A DNA stretch of 64,000 nt from Lysobacter solisilvae (GTDB lineage Bacteria > Pseudomonadota > Gammaproteobacteria > Xanthomonadales > Xanthomonadaceae): assembly GCF_016613535.2 (NCBI RefSeq), contig NZ_CP071518.1:930001-994000 (forward strand). Direction: 5' to 3'. How positions within the stretch are numbered: the stretch's first letter is position 1; the number at the start of each line of letters is the position of its first letter. Both the position numbers and the translations under genes were made by a program. Positions 61,806 to 64,000 of this stretch are shown in pieces. Below the pieces are notes generated by a model. The model had not been told where the DNA came from and did not search any database. It saw only the letters and a program-made list of their open reading frames with translations.

Positions 61806-62312
61806 ATGGACCTCCACCTGCAGGCCGACCAGGACTTCGGCGCCGACCCGGACACCGTCTTCGCGCTGGCGCTGGATGCCGCGCGGTTCCCGGAATTCTT
61901 CACCGGCTTCGGACCGATCCCCGCCGTCCGCCAGATCACCGCGCATGCGCCGCCCGCGGTCGGCAGCACGCGCGAGCTGATCAACGGGGACGGCTCGCGC
62001 CTGCACGAACGCATCACCGCGCTGGACGCGCCGCGCCACCACGCCTACACGCTGACCGGGCTGCGGCCGCCGCTGGCTTGGCTGGTACGGGCCGGGCACG
62101 CCAACTGGCGCTTCACCCCGACCGCGCACGGCACGCACGTGCGCTGGCAGTACCGCTGGACGCTGACCTCGCCGCTGGCCTGGCCGCTGGCCGCGCCGCT
62201 GCTGCGGGTCTTCATGCGCGGCGCGATGGCGCGCTGCCTGGCCGCGATGGCCGCGGCGCTGGCCGATGCGCCGGCCCGCGCACTCCCCCCGCACATCCGC
62301 ACGGAGCACTGA
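61806..62312 (+). CDS. SRPBCC family (polyketide cyclase/START-like) protein
   Basis: A 168-residue single-domain protein with the SRPBCC helix-grip pattern: an opening strand (LHLQADQDFGADPDTVFALA), the LDAARFPEFFTGFGPI helix and a final long amphipathic helix (LLRVFMRGAMARCLAAMAAAL). The late strand is HGTHVRWQYRWTLTS. These proteins bind lipids or polyketides in a deep pocket. The start at 61806 follows a GC-rich leader without a good ribosome binding site. It is two bases from the sterol-desaturase-like gene, so the two are probably co-transcribed. Confidence 0.8.
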   Translation: MDLHLQADQDFGADPDTVFALALDAARFPEFFTGFGPIPAVRQITAHAPPAVGSTRELINGDGSRLHERITALDAPRHHAYTLTGLRPPLAWLVRAGHANWRFTPTAHGTHVRWQYRWTLTSPLAWPLAAPLLRVFMRGAMARCLAAMAAALADAPARALPPHIRTEH

Positions 62313-62314
62313 GC

Positions 62315-63220
62315 ATGGAGAAATGGATCCTGCTGGGCATGGGCCCGGTCTTCGTGCTGCTGATCGGGCTGGAAGCCTGGTACTGGCGCCGCCGCCGCCC
62401 CGACGCGTACAGCCTGGTCGACACGCTCTCCAACGCGGGCCTGGCGCTGATGCACCAGGCCGCCGACGCCGTGGCCTGGGCGCTGGTGCTCGGCCTGTAC
62501 TACGCGGTGTACCAGTACCGCGTGTTCGATTGGCCGGCGACGTGGTGGAGCATCGCCGCGCTGTTCGTGCTGCAGGACTTCCTCTATTACTTCTTCCACC
62601 GGGCCAGCCATCGCGTGCGCTGGCTGTGGGCCTCGCATGTCACCCACCATTCCTCCGAGCGGCTGAACCTGTCGACCGCGTTCCGGCAGAGCCTGACCTA
62701 CCCGATCTCGGGCATGTGGGTGTTCTGGCTGCCGCTGGCGTGGCTGGGCTTCGCGCCGGCGCACATCGTGGCGGTGGTGGCGATCAACCTGGGCTTCCAG
62801 TTCTTCGTGCACACGCAGGCGGTCGGCCGCCTGGGCTGGCTGGAGCACGTGATCAACACGCCCTCCACGCACCGCGTGCACCACGCCCGCAACCCGCGCT
62901 ACATCGACCGCAACTACGCCGGCGTGCTGGTGATCTGGGACCGGCTGTTCGGCACCTACGTACCCGAAGACGACGCCGAACCGTGCCAGTACGGCATCGT
63001 CGGCCAGGTGCACGGCCACAACCCGATCACGCTCACCTTCCACGAATGGATCGCGATGCTGCGCGACGCGCGGCGCGCCGGGTCGCTGCGCGCGGCGCTG
63101 GGGCAACTGGTGTGCCCGCCGGAGCGGGCGCTGTCGCACCCGGCGCGGAAACCGGCGGTCGCTCCTGCCGTGGCGGACGCGGACGCGCTGGGCGCCGGAC
63201 TCGAATCGGCCGAGGTCTGA
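62315..63220 (+). CDS. Sterol desaturase / fatty acid hydroxylase superfamily protein
   Basis: A 301-residue inner-membrane di-iron enzyme. The three histidine clusters of the family are present: FLYYFFHRASHRVRW (HxxxH), SHVTHHSSERLN (HxxHH) and THRVHHARNPRYID (HxxHH), with a further NPITLTFHEW segment. About four membrane helices surround them. The enzyme would hydroxylate or desaturate a lipid or carotenoid-like substrate with O2 and an electron donor; the substrate is unknown. The last 45 residues are Ala/Pro-rich. It starts two bases after the SRPBCC gene. Its stop codon overlaps the first unit of a short tandem repeat. Confidence 0.87.
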   Translation: MEKWILLGMGPVFVLLIGLEAWYWRRRRPDAYSLVDTLSNAGLALMHQAADAVAWALVLGLYYAVYQYRVFDWPATWWSIAALFVLQDFLYYFFHRASHRVRWLWASHVTHHSSERLNLSTAFRQSLTYPISGMWVFWLPLAWLGFAPAHIVAVVAINLGFQFFVHTQAVGRLGWLEHVINTPSTHRVHHARNPRYIDRNYAGVLVIWDRLFGTYVPEDDAEPCQYGIVGQVHGHNPITLTFHEWIAMLRDARRAGSLRAALGQLVCPPERALSHPARKPAVAPAVADADALGAGLESAEV

Positions 63221-63305
63221 TCAGCCGGGCTCCTATCAGCGAGCCCCGATCAGCCGAGCTTCGATCAGCGAGCGCCGATCAGCGAGCCCCGATCATCCGA
63301 GCACC
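63219..63305. repeat. Six tandem 13-16-bp repeats between convergent genes
   Basis: Units begin at 63219, 63235, 63248, 63263, 63277 and 63291 and follow the pattern GATCAGCSGAGCNCC (S = C/G), such as GATCAGCGAGCCCC at 63277-63290. The array fills the gap between the desaturase stop and the convergent response regulator stop (63318). Confidence 0.75.
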
Positions 63306-63317
63306 GGACCGCCGAAC

Positions 63318-64000
63318 TCAGATCACCCGCAGCGTGATCGCCTTGAGCACGGCGCGCGTGCGGTCGCGGGTGTCGAGCTTTTCCAGGATCACCGAGACGT
63401 AGTTCTTCACCGTGCCCTCGGCCAGGAACAGCGAGCGGGCGATTTCCTTGTTCGAGTAGCCGCCGGCCAGCAGGCGCAGGATCGCCACCTCGCGTTCGCT
63501 GAAGCGTTCCTTGGGCGCCTCCTGCGCGTGGTACTGGTAGCGCGCGCGCACCGCGTCGGTGCTGACCGGCTGCAGCAGCGTCTCGCCGCGCGCCACGCGC
63601 GTGATCGCGTCGCGCAGGTCGTCGGGGGCGGCGTCCTTGAGCAGGAAACCCTGCGCACCGGCCTGGGTGGCGCGCAGCAGCAGTTCGCTGTCGTCGAACG
63701 TGGTCAGCAGCAGGACGGGTGTCGTGTGGCCGGCGTCGCGCAGCCGCTGCAGGGCTTCGATGCCGTCCATGCCCGGCATGCGGATGTCGCTGAGCACGAC
63801 GTCGACGGCGTGGGCCGCCAGGCCGTCGAGCAGGGCCTGGCCGTGGTCGGCTTCGAAGGCGATCACGATCCCCTGCCGTTCCAGCAGCGCGCGCAGCCCG
63901 GCGCGGACCAGCGCCTGGTCGTCGGCCAGGGCGATGGTGATCGGCGCGGTGGTGTTCGGCGCGTCGGTGATCGGCGCGGTCGTGCCCGGCGCGTTGGTGG
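63318..64000 (-). CDS. NarL/LuxR-family response regulator, N-terminus beyond the window
   Basis: Over 225 residues are visible. The receiver begins ITIALADDQALVRAGLRALL, with phospho-Asp in VVLSDIRMPGMDG and Lys in GFLLKDAAPDDL, and is followed by a LuxR-type HTH (FSEREVAILRLLAGGYSNKEIARSL, then EGTVKNYVSVILEKL). This is the DesR/LiaR-like group usually paired with a small HisKA_3 sensor kinase, probably encoded just to the right. Upstream of the receiver the frame stays open to the window end and carries a 10-residue tandem repeat (TTAPITDAPN). The true start is therefore either unseen or an internal GTG (63866) that would cut the receiver. Confidence 0.85.
   Translation of the reverse strand, partial: TNAPGTTAPITDAPNTTAPITIALADDQALVRAGLRALLERQGIVIAFEADHGQALLDGLAAHAVDVVLSDIRMPGMDGIEALQRLRDAGHTTPVLLLTTFDDSELLLRATQAGAQGFLLKDAAPDDLRDAITRVARGETLLQPVSTDAVRARYQYHAQEAPKERFSEREVAILRLLAGGYSNKEIARSLFLAEGTVKNYVSVILEKLDTRDRTRAVLKAITLRVI
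63937..63996. repeat. Two tandem 30-bp repeats in the response regulator N-terminus
   Basis: 63937-63966 and 63967-63996 are near-identical, differing at four positions, and each begins GTGATCGGCGCGGT. On the minus strand they encode TTAPITDAPN-like 10-residue units ahead of the receiver domain. Confidence 0.7.

Overview
The window is about 64 kb of very GC-rich DNA from a gammaproteobacterium, most likely Xanthomonadaceae/Lysobacteraceae (Lysobacter- or Luteimonas-like). This rests on gene content: a fused indolepyruvate ferredoxin oxidoreductase, gltBD, recCBD, an mlaFEDCB-A run, a TonB receptor, several c-di-GMP proteins, an I78 inhibitor lipoprotein and a barnase/barstar pair, all with strongly G/C-ending codons. 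It looks like core chromosome. I see no rRNA, tRNA, CRISPR array, transposase or prophage gene.

Layout. 0-8.3 kb (minus strand): AEC-family transporter, gamma-glutamyltransferase, an unrecognised membrane-anchored protein, a hybrid histidine kinase and a REC-EAL phosphodiesterase. 8.6-12.4 kb: indolepyruvate oxidoreductase, ending in a strong terminator and a palindromic repeat. 12.5-13.2 kb: a DUF938 methyltransferase.

13.2-27.5 kb reads as one functional neighbourhood for 3-hydroxybutyrate (3HB) and its oligomers. It holds a lipoprotein 3HB-oligomer hydrolase divergent from 3HB dehydrogenase, a CrbR-like LuxR response regulator, a GAF-GAF-GGDEF-EAL protein, a CrbS-like SSF/STAC/PAS hybrid sensor kinase, and a TonB receptor divergent from a GntP-type permease. 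The two divergent intergenic regions share an 18-bp motif (16/18 identical), about 31 bp from -10-like elements. The simplest reading is outer-membrane uptake, oligomer hydrolysis, inner-membrane uptake and oxidation to acetoacetate under one two-component system.

27.7-33.5 kb: an MBOAT acyltransferase with a membrane-anchored SGNH-like partner, an I78 inhibitor lipoprotein, a barnase/barstar pair, a small cysteine-rich protein and a Tet-type MFS exporter. 33.8-41.5 kb: glutamate synthase gltBD, folE and a glycine-zipper protein. 41.6-50.7 kb: overlapping recC-recB-recD on the minus strand. 50.9-55.5 kb: mlaF-E-D-C-B-A for outer-membrane phospholipid trafficking; MlaA lacks a lipobox. 55.6-55.9 kb is a non-coding array of about seven 43-bp degenerate repeats. 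The remainder holds a 2OG-Fe(II) oxygenase, fructose-1,6-bisphosphatase, a short unknown protein, a VOC/DUF1579-like/NIPSNAP group with a WYL regulator, SRPBCC and sterol-desaturase-like proteins, and a NarL-type response regulator cut by the window end.

Six genes (near 3.88, 6.66, 7.50, 19.31, 20.89 and 41.92 kb) are each split over two frames by an apparent indel of one or two bases, mostly at G/C runs. I treat these as probable sequence errors and annotate each gene across both frames, but real lesions cannot be excluded from the sequence alone.
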